Assembly (NCBI GenBank): GCA_018524725.1
Contig: JAEUWP010000542.1
Coordinates: 26,165 to 90,164 of the forward strand
Reading direction: 5' to 3'
DNA: 64,000 bases
Source: Podaxis mareebaensis
Lineage: Eukaryota > Basidiomycota > Agaricomycetes > Agaricales > Agaricaceae
Within the stretch, counting starts at the first letter, position 1; each line of letters begins with the position of its first letter. The position numbers and the translations under genes were made by a program. The notes under the pieces were generated by a model, which saw only the letters and a program-made list of their open reading frames with translations, did no database searches and had not been told where the DNA came from. Shown in pieces: positions 33,394 to 44,037 of the stretch.

Positions 33394-35748
33394 ATGCCTT
33401 CTGTTCCCCAACCCACTGCAACACAACCACTGGCCGACCTTGACTCAAGGCTACTTATCCAGTACTTTGAGTCTCGCCTTCGTGCCATCTTACTTCAAAG
33501 GCAGAATACAAGGGATTACAAAAGGGCGGAATGGCTTGAAAAAGGCCTTATCAGGGAATATGTAAGTTCAACATTATTACTGAATTATCATATGACCCAT
33601 TAGTTGATGTCAATACAGTATTTTGTGATGTCCTGGTTCGGAATGGAAGCCATCAGGGGTCATCGGGTAGTCTCGGTTCCGGCAGTCATCCGCGCTCTTG
33701 CCTCGGCCATCAACCACCAGGAACAGTGCTTGGTATTTGACCAGCACCTTCAACACGTCTTGGATGCTGGTGATATTATGCCCTTCCCACTTGGCACTGT
33801 AACCGAATACTTAAAGGACTGGTGGAACAAGAGGTGGTCGCCTCCGGACTTGTTCTTCCTTGACTTCACATTGTTGCCGGAGTGCCTGTTGTTTCACCAG
33901 CAACAACTGGCGAAGGAACAAGGCAAACCGGCACCTCCCCCGGACCTCACAGACCACGCTGACGAGGTTCCCGTGGCTCATATACCACTGAGTTGCAAGA
34001 CGTGCACTCTTTACCAGGGGGTAGCAATGGATGCCCTTCGGCACCTCCAGGCATTACAACATCACATCCGGCACGTCAGCACTGAACACCGGGAGAAATG
34101 GCAGTTAACAATGCGCCGTGTATCTGGCTTCAACCAGTTGTATGAGAAGGCTGTCAGCAAAGAAGCCGAAAACTCTGCCCAGGGATATGAGGCACGGGGC
34201 ACCATCCCTGAGTCTTTGACATCACAATCGATGCCGGCAGGAGCACCTTCAGCATCAACTCCGGCTACTGGGCACACACGGACTTCCAAGGGCAAAGGAA
34301 AGGCAGCCAAGCCTCCTGTCAAGGTATCCAAGCATGATCTCATTAGGTTTGTCCAGGAACATTCCGAAGTTGAGAGAGATTGCGTCGCCCCACACCTGTC
34401 CCTCAAATGGACCTGGGGAGTTGACCTGACTACCAACGATATCTCCCAGATGCAGCGCGCTGGCGACAACGATTTTGAAATTCCACACACTGGCTACAAT
34501 GCTCCCCTGCCTTGGGGATGCTTCACCAGCACATACTACTCTGGCCAACCTTCTCACTCAGCCACCCTGGCACTGGCGCCCCATTCGTCCGTTAATGTGG
34601 CCTCTCCCTTGCCGGAACTAGCGTCTGCTGATGTCCCAGACCATTTCCACCTCAGGCCCCTGTGCCACCACGCCTCATCTTCTGTTGGTTGGTTTCCTCC
34701 ATCATTGCCTGACACAGATCTGGCCACAATCAATGCTCCTGATGCCGGTGCCGATGCCCAAGTCCAAATGCCAGTCACTCCCAGAGCCCAAGCCAGTGTC
34801 CATGCAAGTGCCGGCTCAGCCCAACCGTCGCCACCTTCACCCTCTGTTGTTCTCACTGCCCTCCACACATGTGCTGCAAGTGACTCATCAGGTGTCTCGC
34901 CACCATCTCCCCGTACCTTTGCTGCTATCGATGCTGCAGCTGATACCTCTCCCGAATCTCGCAGTTCCAGCAGCGAAGTTTCCGTCCCTTCCATCACACG
35001 CATTCATCGGGCCTTAGTGGATATGTCTCCAGATGACGACAGTTCTCATGCCGGCTCGCCTCACAATGTGCCGGTTGCCGGTTTGTTATCCCCTCTGCTT
35101 GCTCTCTCTTCCTTCCTTATAACTTACACTCTTATTTGCAGCCGTTCACCAGGCTCTTTTGGCCATCTCGTCCGATGACGAAAGCTCCCACTCCGACTCG
35201 CAACCCGATATGCCAAATGCTGGTAACCCACCCTCTCTCACTTTGTTTTTACAAGGTTCACCTCACCAACCCCACCTAGCCGCAGATATCCATAGGGCAC
35301 TTTTAGAGATGTCCTCCGATGCTGAAAGCTCCCCTGATAACTCGCATGCCGATATGCCAGATGCCGGTAAATCACTCACTCATTTTACTTTCATCTTTTT
35401 TCACCTGATGGCCCTTTTGCCTATCTACAGATGTTCACAGGGCACTTTTAGAGATGTCCTCCAGCACGGAAAGCTCCCCCACCCACGTAACCAATGATTT
35501 GCCAGATGCCGGTGTGTTACCATACACTTTTACTTTCTTCCCATGTGACTCAGACATCTACAGATTCTAGCAATGGTCCATCTGTCCCTGATGTGACAGA
35601 TATTCACCATATTCTCCTAATCATGCCGGACTCCGACGACGACATGGAGGCCGGTCCATCTGGCACAACTACAGCACCGGGGCCTTACACTGCGGCCGAC
35701 TTTGACAACTATCTGGGGCTGGATGACTATGCAACATTCACCGACTAA
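33394..35748 (+). CDS. KDZ passenger gene 4, with tandemly duplicated 3' exons
   Basis: Exons: 33394-33561 (the ATG at 33349 is an alternative start), 33619-35080, 35142-35222, 35286-35366, 35431-35511 and 35564-35748. Phases match and there is no in-frame stop. The N-terminal half is folded-looking (LIQYFESRLRAILLQRQN, YFVMSWFGMEAIRGHRVVSVPAVIRALASAI, EYLKDWWNKRWSPPDLFFLDF) and has a CKTC pair. A basic GKGKAAK stretch and a Pro/Ser/Ala-rich region follow. The end of exon 2 and each of the next exons encode a version of (I/V)HRALLEMSSDxESS...MPDAG. I do not recognise the family. It starts only 58-100 bp after the transposase stop on the same strand. This is the best-preserved large passenger gene of the element. 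Confidence 0.7.
34990..35650 (+). repeat. Tandem exon duplications at the 3' end of passenger gene 4
   Basis: Units encoding IHRALVDMSPDDDSS, VHQALLAISSDDESS, IHRALLEMSSDAESS, VHRALLEMSSSTESS and a diverged IHHILLIMPDSDDD follow one another, with an intron between each unit. The three middle exons (35142-35222, 35286-35366, 35431-35511) are each 81 bp with the same phase 1-1, so exons can be gained or lost without shifting the frame. Confidence 0.85.
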
Positions 35749-35917
35749 TGTAATCATTATGCACACAATCTCTTGACTGTAATATTTTGCACGTAGTCAC
35801 TCCCTATCTGTGAATATATTTTCTCAACTTCCCACTTCTCCTCTCAGAGTGAAGAGCCGGTCAGCTTCCAGCTCGCTCCTGGTGCCAGAACTGTGGTGCC
35901 TGTTTTACCTGTCCAAA

Positions 35918-36013
35918 CCCGTTGTATGGCCAGTGGGCCTGCTGGTCCCATCTCACTCATTACATTGTATGGCTTCGCTAGAGTGAGTCACTCGCTACAC
36001 TGTAGGTTGACTA
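35918..36013 (-). repeat. KDZ right terminal inverted repeat
   Basis: It is the reverse complement of 12036-12131 with six mismatches. This copy holds the TpG/CpA form at all five CpG-related mismatches, so it is the more deaminated of the two. Confidence 0.85.
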
Positions 36014-36015
36014 TG

Positions 36016-36024
36016 TGCACACGA
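36016..36024 (+). repeat. Candidate target-site duplication, right copy (TGCACACGA)
   Basis: It matches 12023-12031 exactly and lies 2 bp outside the right inverted repeat. Confidence 0.5.
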
Positions 36025-37961
36025 AACGGCACCCGATCTCCACTCCCACTAATGACGGACCCACAACACCAACTCCGTCGCTAATGTCACCCCGCCGTTC
36101 ATGACGTTGTTCTCGGACTATTCACTCGTTCCACACCCGACTCTCTTCGCGCTCGTCTCCTTCAGTAAATTAGCTCCTGCATTTCATGCTACCGGTATTT
36201 CTTTTCTTTAATATAGTAAAATTTCCGTCCATTCTTTCTGCACAAGCCACATACTCACGCTAGTACCACTCTCTTTTCCCTCAACATATTTCTGTGTTTC
36301 ATATCCACGGGATTTCATAGTGGAATGGAATAAAATCTTCTTTAATTCATTCACAGTGTTCTGATTTTCGTAGACCAGAGATTTCGAGTGGTACGACGTA
36401 GACAGAAATTCTGCTGTAGATATTTTCATCGTCATTGTACCGCAGTATAAGTATGGTCGAGATCCTTTGGACTCGACACCTGATAATATACCCAGGTTTT
36501 GGCACACACACACTCTCACTATCTAAGTCTGCTTACTGAGCCCCTTGAGCTCCGTTCTCTTCTGATTTCGTTACACGCCTCTCCCTCTATCTATCTGTCT
36601 TTGTCTTGACTCCGTCGTTCTAACTGGCGACGTCACTCGCGCTCCTCAAATCCAACCCTCGAACTTTCCTGCCCACTCGGTCTCGTGATCCTCGGACTCA
36701 GGTCTTCGAAGCCTCGCGATTGACGGAAGCAACCGCACCCTACCTTACTTGTTGAACCGCCGCCCCATCTCTTCACCGATGTAGAACAATATGGAAGCAT
36801 GTGCATCATGTTCTTGTGTATCATTACTTGGCAATGCAGCTCTTAGGACTAGATCGGTGCCGTTAAATGTAGTGCACAAGAACACACACACCAGAACCCA
36901 ATACTATTGACGTTTGACATCGTGCTCCCTGGTAGCGTTGATTTCTGTATCTAGAGATGTGATGTTTCTCGTATACGGAGGAGGGTCCGAGAGGGAGCAA
37001 GGTTTTCTATAGTCGACCAGCTATCCACAAGTAAGGAGGAGAGCATTGATGAGCTAGAAACACTGTAACGGAAAGGCCGTTAGTAATATATGTTCACTAT
37101 GGATCTATCCACCGTTTATCGCAGTCTCCATCATCAGTTGAATTGCTGCGGAGCGCGAAAATGAAGTGAGGATTATTTCTGGCCTGTTTTTGTCCATCTA
37201 CGTAACTAGAGGAGACTTGGATAGGAAGTTTGATGGCATTCACTGGCAGGCGTTGACCTCACTAAACTTTCATTTCACTCCTGGTAGATTTCGAGTACAC
37301 CTGTTTCCACTTTACTTTCCAGCGACTAGTTAACCGATCCTAGTCGCTCGTTGCCTCAAACCATCCCCAGCTCCTGCCGGCGGGATATACCCGTCGTTAC
37401 AAGGCCCGGGGAGCCATTCCAGTCCAGCTGGTATCACCATCATATCTCTCCCGCCACCCTGTCATCATCTTGTCTCGCCACCTGCCGACTCTTTAACCCC
37501 TTCTCTATCTTTATCTATTTGACTGATCTGTTCATCACGAGGTTGGGGGATTTACCCTTTGTCCGAGACAGAGCATCCTCCGTATTAGGAGATGTACGTG
37601 GATCTTGTTCTAGTTGTAAAATGGACCAGGTCCCGTCGGTATATCTAATGTCCTTTCACTATGCTACGATGCGAAATCTCAGCCATGCTCGTCACAGCGA
37701 AGTGCTTATAATATTTAGATCTGGTTATTGCAGGGCCAAATGAGTAATTACGACTCTGTCACAATAATCTGAGATGCCTGTGTCTGTGCATCTCCTAGGT
37801 AATAATTCACAATGAGGAGACGGGGTTTCCAGATTGATGGCAGCTAACGCAAGGACTGTCTTTTAACAAAATGCCATATTCATGATATAATAACTAACAG
37901 ACGAGCGAGGGAAGACATCATAAGAATACATCCATAATTGTTACACAAGCAGTATGGTTGA
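36025..37961. other. Region without a supportable gene
   Basis: Scattered open frames occur on both strands, the longest at 37351-37743. None shows a domain, signal peptide or convincing exon chain. The stretch lies between the KDZ element and the 3' end of the first CE15 gene. Confidence 0.35.
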
Positions 37962-39404
37962 TCAAGATAGCGTAGGTACATTCCAGTTGACCCATTGTGA
38001 TTCGACGAATCCGAGATTGTTGGCGCCGTCAGTTTTGAGGATGTTCGTGTTTGTAGATTGCCCTTTGAGGAACTTGTTGACGAACGCGTCCAAATCGCCT
38101 TGCTCGTTGCTGGGGAAAGCGCAGTGATTGTGGTTGCCCACCTGGCTGACGCCCATCTTGTCAGCGATTCCAAGGGCCTTCCAGACCTTGTTTGCGGTGG
38201 TCATACATCCCCAAACACTGCGAGGACCGAGCCAGTCAATGCCCGTGTTGTCGATAACGAGGAGTGCGCGGGGAGCGACAAGGGCGGCGAGCAAGTGATG
38301 GTCGAAGGGCAAGTTGTTGACTTGGTTGACATAAGGTTCAAAGTTCTTCGAGAACCAGACGTTCTCTTGGACGATCTCAGAGGCGGTCTGAGTTTGGATG
38401 CCACTCGACAACATGCTATCGGAAATGCGCCAGCATCCACCACCACCAGATCCGGACTCCTGAGGAATCGTCAAGGCAATACGTGTCTCCAATGCGCCAG
38501 CCACCAATGCTCCCTTGCCGTTCCTGGAGCAGCCGGTAACAGCGAGCTTAGTCAGATCGATGCGCGAAGTGGAGCTGGGAACGGACTCGAGAACATCGAT
38601 GATACGGGAGATACCCCAAGCCCAAGCTGTCATGGCACCGGCAGAGTGGCCGCTACCGTAGAGTTGGTAGAACTTTCCTTGGCCTCGGCTGCCGGTGTTG
38701 TCTTGTGCGGCTATGTCGTTGTTATTGAAGGTGATGACAGCGACACCGGACGGCTTAGGAATGCTCATACCGCCAACGGCGATAATAGCGGGGAATGGGC
38801 CTCCACTTGTGCTCGGGTACGAGATACTGGCGCTGAAGGAAATGGACTTTCCGCCCTCGGAAACATTGACGGTTACGGAATTTCCTGTCACTGAACCAGT
38901 AACGGATGATGGCTTAGGAGGAAGCGTGCCCAGCTCATATTTTTGGAGGAGCTGGAAGATCTCTTCGCGACGGCAGTCCCACTGAGCCTTGGTGGTCACT
39001 TTAGTGCCGTCGAAGAAGGTGAAGGGATCAGGTAGGAAGCTGTTGGAGCGAAGAGTGGGGTTCGCAGGGAGCGTAGGACAATTTCCTGGAGCCGAAGTGG
39101 GACCTGGTGTTCCAGGAGTAGTCGAAGATGGCGGGGTCGTAGTGGGTACGGGAGTCGTCGATGGCGGCTGCGGGGCGCTACTGCCAGGAATACACTGAGA
39201 GTACCAATCGTTTATCTTGGTACACACGGCGCCGGACACGCATTGCGTGGGTCCGGTCCAGCCGCTACCACCACCTGAGAATTCGGTAAGCGGTGGTGCT
39301 CTCAACAAAAGTCAGTGGTGCTTACACTGTCCCCAAAGCTGCTGCTGTTGGGCAAGAGCAGGAAGGGCGAGAGCAAGAGCGACGAAGAATTGCTTGAACG
39401 CCAT
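37962..39404 (-). CDS. CE15 4-O-methyl-glucuronoyl methylesterase with N-terminal CBM1
   Basis: Two exons (39326-39404 and 37962-39274) are joined across a 51-bp intron in phase 1, giving about 463 residues. A signal peptide ([18 protein letters not shown]) is followed by a CBM1 cellulose-binding module (QLWGQCGGSGWTG...NDWYSQC), then a Pro/Thr linker, then the CE15 catalytic domain. Visible motifs: GCSRNGKGA with the nucleophile Ser (about residue 276), [12 protein letters not shown] with the acid-region Glu, and GNHNHCAFP with the catalytic His. Enzymes of this family cut ester bonds between lignin alcohols and glucuronoxylan, so this gene marks a plant-wall-degrading fungus. All key residues are present, so I expect activity. 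A broken sister copy lies next to it in the same orientation. Confidence 0.93.
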
Positions 39405-40035
39405 TTTGAGAGGTTAGAACGAGCTCAGGAGGAATTCTCTGGTTGCAAAAGCTCTGAGGTCTGAACTTCCCATCGTCGACTCCTTATATAGCTGCACGAC
39501 ATCCTCTGCACAGGCCGCTGCGAAAATATAATTCTTCGTCCCGTTGAAGCCAGCGGTCCGCCTTCATCCTGTTGTCCAAGAATAACTCGCAAAGCGGAGG
39601 TTTTCCAGTCACATGGCACCTGTAATACGAGGTCGATCGTACCCCATCAGAAATGTGATCCGAAAGAGAGTATACGTATCTGGCAGACGAAATCAAACAA
39701 TCGAGCACTTCAGATTTAAATTCGGGAAAAACGTCAGGGGGTGTATGATGGATGGACAAAGTTCGCGGTTTTGCGAAGTAGTAGATAGCAGTAGATCAAG
39801 TGCTCCGGACCTTTACGAATGACGACGACTCCACGGAATCCTCGTACACGTGGGTTTCTGCTTCTCAAGTTGGAGATCGCAGTGGAGAAAGAGTTCCTAA
39901 AGACGGCGGAGGCATTATGTTCTTTTTTTTGACTCTTCATACGACATGTAACCTCGGCCACGCGGAGAAAGATGCGGGAGAAGATCTTTTGAGCACAAAA
40001 ATACAACTTTGTATAGACGAGTATAGTCTTCAAAT
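39405..40035. promoter_or_regulatory. Intergenic between the tandem CE15 copies
   Basis: It should hold the promoter of the first copy and the 3' end of the second. I see no gene and no repeat of note. Short frames here lack support. Confidence 0.4.
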
Positions 40036-41652
40036 TTAAGAGAGAGTGGGAACGGTCCAGTCGACCCAACCTGATTCAACGTAGCCCAACTCGTTTGCAC
40101 CATCAGTCTTAATGATGTTAGTGTTTCTCGATTGATCCTTCAAGAACTTGTTGACAAAAGCGTCCAAATCACCCTGCTGCGACGAAGGGAAAGAGCAGTG
40201 ATTATGGTTCCCAGCCTGGGAAATGCCCATCGCGTCCTTGACACCAAGAGCCTGCCAGATCTTGTTGGCAGTTTTCATGCAACCCCACACCGACCTCGGG
40301 CCCAACCAACCGATTCCACTATGGTCGATGACGAAAAGAGCATGGGGAGCAACCAATGCAGCAAGCAAGTGGTGATCGAATGGAAGCCTATTAACCTGGT
40401 TGACATACGGCTCGAAGTTCTCCGAGAACCAGACGTTCTCAGTAATAATTTGAGAGGCAGTCTGGGCATTAATGCCGCTGTTCAAGAGCGCATCTGAAAT
40501 ACGCCAGGATGCAGCACCACCCGAACCAGACTCTTGGGGAATCGTGAGAGCAATACGAGTATCGAAGGCGCCAGCGACAAGGGTATCCTTTCCATTCCTG
40601 GAGCAACCAGTAACAGCGATCTTGTTGAGATCAATTCTGGAGTTGGAGGTGCTCTCGAGGGCGTCTATGATACGGCTAACACCCCAAGCCCAGGCAGTGA
40701 GAGCACCAGCGGAATGACCAGAGCCATAGAGAGTGTAGAATTTGCCTCTGCCACGGTTCCCAGTGTTAATCTGCTCGGCTATGTCGTCGTTGTTGAAGGT
40801 GATGACAGCAACTCCTGCAGGAGTGGGAATGCTCATACCGCCATAAGCAACGCTGGCGGGGTATGGGGCAGTGCCGGAAGACGGATGAGAGATGGAGACG
40901 GAGAAAGAAATTGACTTCCCAGAATCGGAAACGTTGACGGTAAGAGTATTGCCGTTGAGGGACCCAGTGACTGTTTGGGGCTTAGGCGGGAGAGTACCAA
41001 GTTCGTAATTTTTGTGAAATACAACTACACATGGAACAATAAACTGGACTACACTCATAGGACAGGTGACGGCGGAAGAAATGCATAAAGTGAATAGACC
41101 TATATACGACGACGAAAAGATTCAGAAAACCTAAATTATTTGATCGAAAAGTGGTGCTGGGCGGCTCGACGACGGGCGCTCCGACAAGGTACATTCCGCG
41201 ATTAGGACTAGTGAGAGAATGACGTGAGGTTGCCGTTTTCACGAGCAACCGATCGTCGGTCTCCACATCGTGACACTAGTTCCGGAGAAGAACTCGAATG
41301 GATTAGGCAAATTCGGGTTCGCGGTGAAAGAGGGGTTGGAAGGAAGGGTAGGACAACCCAGAAGTGGTCGTAGTCGTAGTCGAGCTCGGAGGAGTGGGAG
41401 TCGGGGTAGTAGTGGCATCAGGAAGGCATTGATAGTGCCAATCATTGAGGTAGGTACAGGTTGCACCTGCGACACAAACAGTCGGGCCAGTCCAGCCAAT
41501 ACCGCCGCCTGTTTAGAACAAGTCTTCTTTGTCAGAAAGATCCCTAAGGTGACATACGTAACATGCAACTCACATTGGCCCCACATAGGTGCCAACTGGG
41601 CGACAGCGCCAAGTGCAAAAACGAGTGCGACGAAAGTGGACTTGAGTGACAT
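40036..41652 (-). pseudogene. CE15 glucuronoyl esterase, second copy, probably broken
   Basis: Exon 1 (41574-41652) has the same length, phase and signal peptide layout as its neighbour, and an exon from 41508 encodes a good CBM1 ([12 protein letters not shown]...LNDWHYQC). The linker frame then no longer matches the frame of the esterase start ([13 protein letters not shown]). After FFSGTSVT about 230 bp of unrelated sequence replaces the part that in the first copy reads [16 protein letters not shown]. From [10 protein letters not shown] onward the domain is intact, with [17 protein letters not shown] and GNHNHCSFP, though Cys is Ser in GGAASWRIS. An unrecognised intron could repair part of this, but the lost Cys-containing helix makes a pseudogene more likely. 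Confidence 0.7.
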
Positions 41653-44037
41653 GATGCCTAAAGTTCCGAGGTTCGAATCCTCAATGAACTTGCAGTGTAA
41701 GAATGTCCCTCCCTCGCTTATATATCAACACCGTACACAGATACCAAATCGACAGCAGGTCTTGGCGATACTGCAAGTCCTCTCAACCACCGCTCAGTGT
41801 GTTGACCAGGATCAACGCTCGTATCACATGGTGGCAGCCAAGAATATCAGACTCGCCGCGTACATCTAAATTATGCCGAATTATCGGGAGCCAACTGGTC
41901 ACTGGAGTCATTTCTCCGGACCCTTATTCGAAGAGCGAACCGATTGTCCCAGTATCTTGACTCAGCCTGGCATCTCTTCGATATTACGTGTCCGAATCTA
42001 TCCGAGGAGGCCCGGGCTCTTGATCGTTCAAGGATAAACATTTAAACAGCCTCGGAAAACCGTCGAACACGTGGAACAGTGTTTCAATAAGGTCTTCCAG
42101 GGCCTTCCCATTCTTCGAAGGATGTAGAACAGTGTAGAGCTCGAACACAGCACTTTGAAGCGTGGAGGAATATCGGTGGGCCTATGCGTTTGATATCCAC
42201 TTCACTCTCAAATCAAAGTCAATGCGTGATCATATTTCGGGTCAGTGAACAGCGAATCAATTGTATCGGTTGTGTCCTCAACCAAGTTGTATCCCCTACT
42301 GGTAGGACAGCTCATTTGCAACCTTACCCAGGAAGATGTTACATTGGCCACGAAGATACGGCTTTTGTAGGCTTCGGGAAAGTGGGAAAGAGTCCAACAG
42401 AGTGAGAGTCCCTGAAGACAGCACCAGTAGTAGTCGAGCCATGTGGTTGTGAGTGATGCGGGACTTCAGGCTGGTTAATTCCCGCATCACAACTCATCAG
42501 GTGTCCGCCATTTTATCCGGTTGTCAGAAGTACAGCGCTCGCCACACTACGTATATTGCCAGCTGAGCAAACACCGGGTCCCAGGTACAAAACTTTTACA
42601 ATGGCCAGACCGTTGTCCAAGCGAACTTGTTTACAATTGACTAGGCAGCTTCTTGGTGAGATATTAGAATTTCGGAGAAATAGATGGTCAAGGGACCCTT
42701 GGGAGTGTATGAGACATGGAAGAATGAGGGATGAACTTATAATACGTCTGGTGCAGACAAAGTTGGCGATGACAAGTTCCGACAATGTCTGGCGTATAAC
42801 GCGTTATTGGCGAATGAGAGAATCCATAGTTCAATCAGCGGCCGCCGTAACCTGAACAAGGCAGGTTTTTATCAAATGTTAGAGTGTCAGCACGGCCCAG
42901 AGCTTGAAGCAGAGTGAGAGTTCGAAACATCATTATCACCTACAGTTTCAGTGCGACTAGCTAATTATAATTCAGCCCACCTCCATGCAAAACATGCCGG
43001 GGGCTTATTACCGGGACTGGCTAGTTCCACCCGCAGGTGGACGAGATCTACTGGGCCTGGCGAAACACTAGAGTGTGTCCAATTGCTTCAAGGTGCCTCA
43101 TGCATGTCGCAAATATTCTTACCTAGGTTATTCTTCCTATTACACATGACGCAAAATGATCTGCCAATGTTGTTCACATCTCTATCGCCCCTGCCTATCC
43201 TCCCACTTCCCGAGTCCTTGTATACTAATAGTCCCCAACTGAAATCCTGGCCAGACACCTAGCCTTACACTTCGAGAATTAGCATCTCACGGTCTTCGGT
43301 TGCTCGCGATACCAGCATCCGTCTTTTGAGTTTCTCGTCCCAAGGAAACCACCAGCGGTGTCCCTATCTATCCATCATACTACACTCACGAATCCATGCC
43401 CTTTAAACTCATGGCACTTATCCCCGGGGGAGCTATTGGTTATGGCAAGTATGGGTTATGAGAAGGTTGACTGTACTCTGCCATAACCTATAGCTCTCCT
43501 GGGGGCGAAATCGGCTCTGTCATACCCAATAGACCGAACGCGGGACGAATTCCATGAGTCATAACAGAGTCGACTGTACCTCACTTTTGGTAAGAGCGGC
43601 CTTCGCACCAAGCCTCTGCCCGCGAGCCGGCAAAAGCCCTTGGATTCTGAAATATTAGGTCAATATGAAATCTTGGACTCGAAAACAGATTTTACGCAGT
43701 TGGTATATTCCACTGGAACAATAAGTACTCCAGAAAACGAATCGTAAAGTATATGCGCTGACAACTACTATGTACACGAGGTATGCATTCGGATAGAAAA
43801 CAAGATAATTCTCTATTTTAGTAACAGAACCAGAAAATCATTCAAGAAAATCATCGTAACGAATTTCATACCGGATGTTATGGCAGGGGGGCACACTGTT
43901 AGCATAAACACTTCTAATTCGAAACTGGGGTATGGACTTATCGCAGGTAAAATGTGTACTTATTGACAGCGGAGATGGAACACAGGGAACAGTATAGAAC
44001 AACGAAAGAGAATTTGTGTTTGTCTTGGTCGCAAGGT
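41653..44037. other. Gene-poor stretch
   Basis: The first ~100 bases are the 5' flank of the second CE15 copy. The rest has only short, unsupported frames and an inverted repeat at 43422-43505. Confidence 0.35.
43422..43505. repeat. Imperfect inverted repeat with ~26-bp arms
   Basis: The left arm (43422-43446, containing GAGCTATTGGTTATGGCA) pairs with the right arm (43479-43505, containing TGCCATAACCTATAGCTC) around a ~32-base loop. Related pieces (CATACCCAATAG, GTCATAACAGAGTCGACTGTACC) recur just downstream, up to 43578. It could be the relic of a small foldback element. Confidence 0.6.

Larger units (their letters stand above)
12032..36015. mobile_element. ~24-kb KDZ (Kyakuja-Dileera-Zisupton) transposon, nested
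   Basis: The unit is bounded by 96-bp terminal inverted repeats (12036-12131 and 35918-36013; 90 of 96 bases identical, no gaps) and carries a KDZ transposase at 26851-33291. Without the copia element (12133-20118 plus one TSD copy) and the LINE (29172-31918 plus one TSD copy), the element is about 13 kb. It carries passenger genes at 20516-21482 (minus), 21698-24422 (plus), 24570-26690 (minus) and 33394-35748 (plus). KDZ elements are known to be large and gene-rich in Agaricomycetes, and some carry TET/JBP genes; I see no such gene here. In-frame stops and a split transposase mean this copy is not autonomous. Confidence 0.8.

Noticed and set aside
12032..36015. A TET/JBP dioxygenase gene inside the KDZ element
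   Set aside because: Such genes are linked to KDZ elements in other mushrooms, so I looked, but no HxD motif with a matching domain was visible in any passenger.
36208..36519. Minus-strand frame of 103 codons
   Set aside because: There is no recognisable feature and no supporting splice sites.
37351..37743. Plus-strand frame of 130 codons
   Set aside because: It has no domain, no clear signal peptide and no flanking exons; composition looks random.
38058..38894. Plus-strand frame of 278 codons
   Set aside because: It is a shadow of the CE15 esterase on the opposite strand.
41662..41690. tRNA B-box-like GAGGTTCGAATCCTC
   Set aside because: There is no A box and no acceptor stem around it; it lies in the 5' region of the second CE15 copy.
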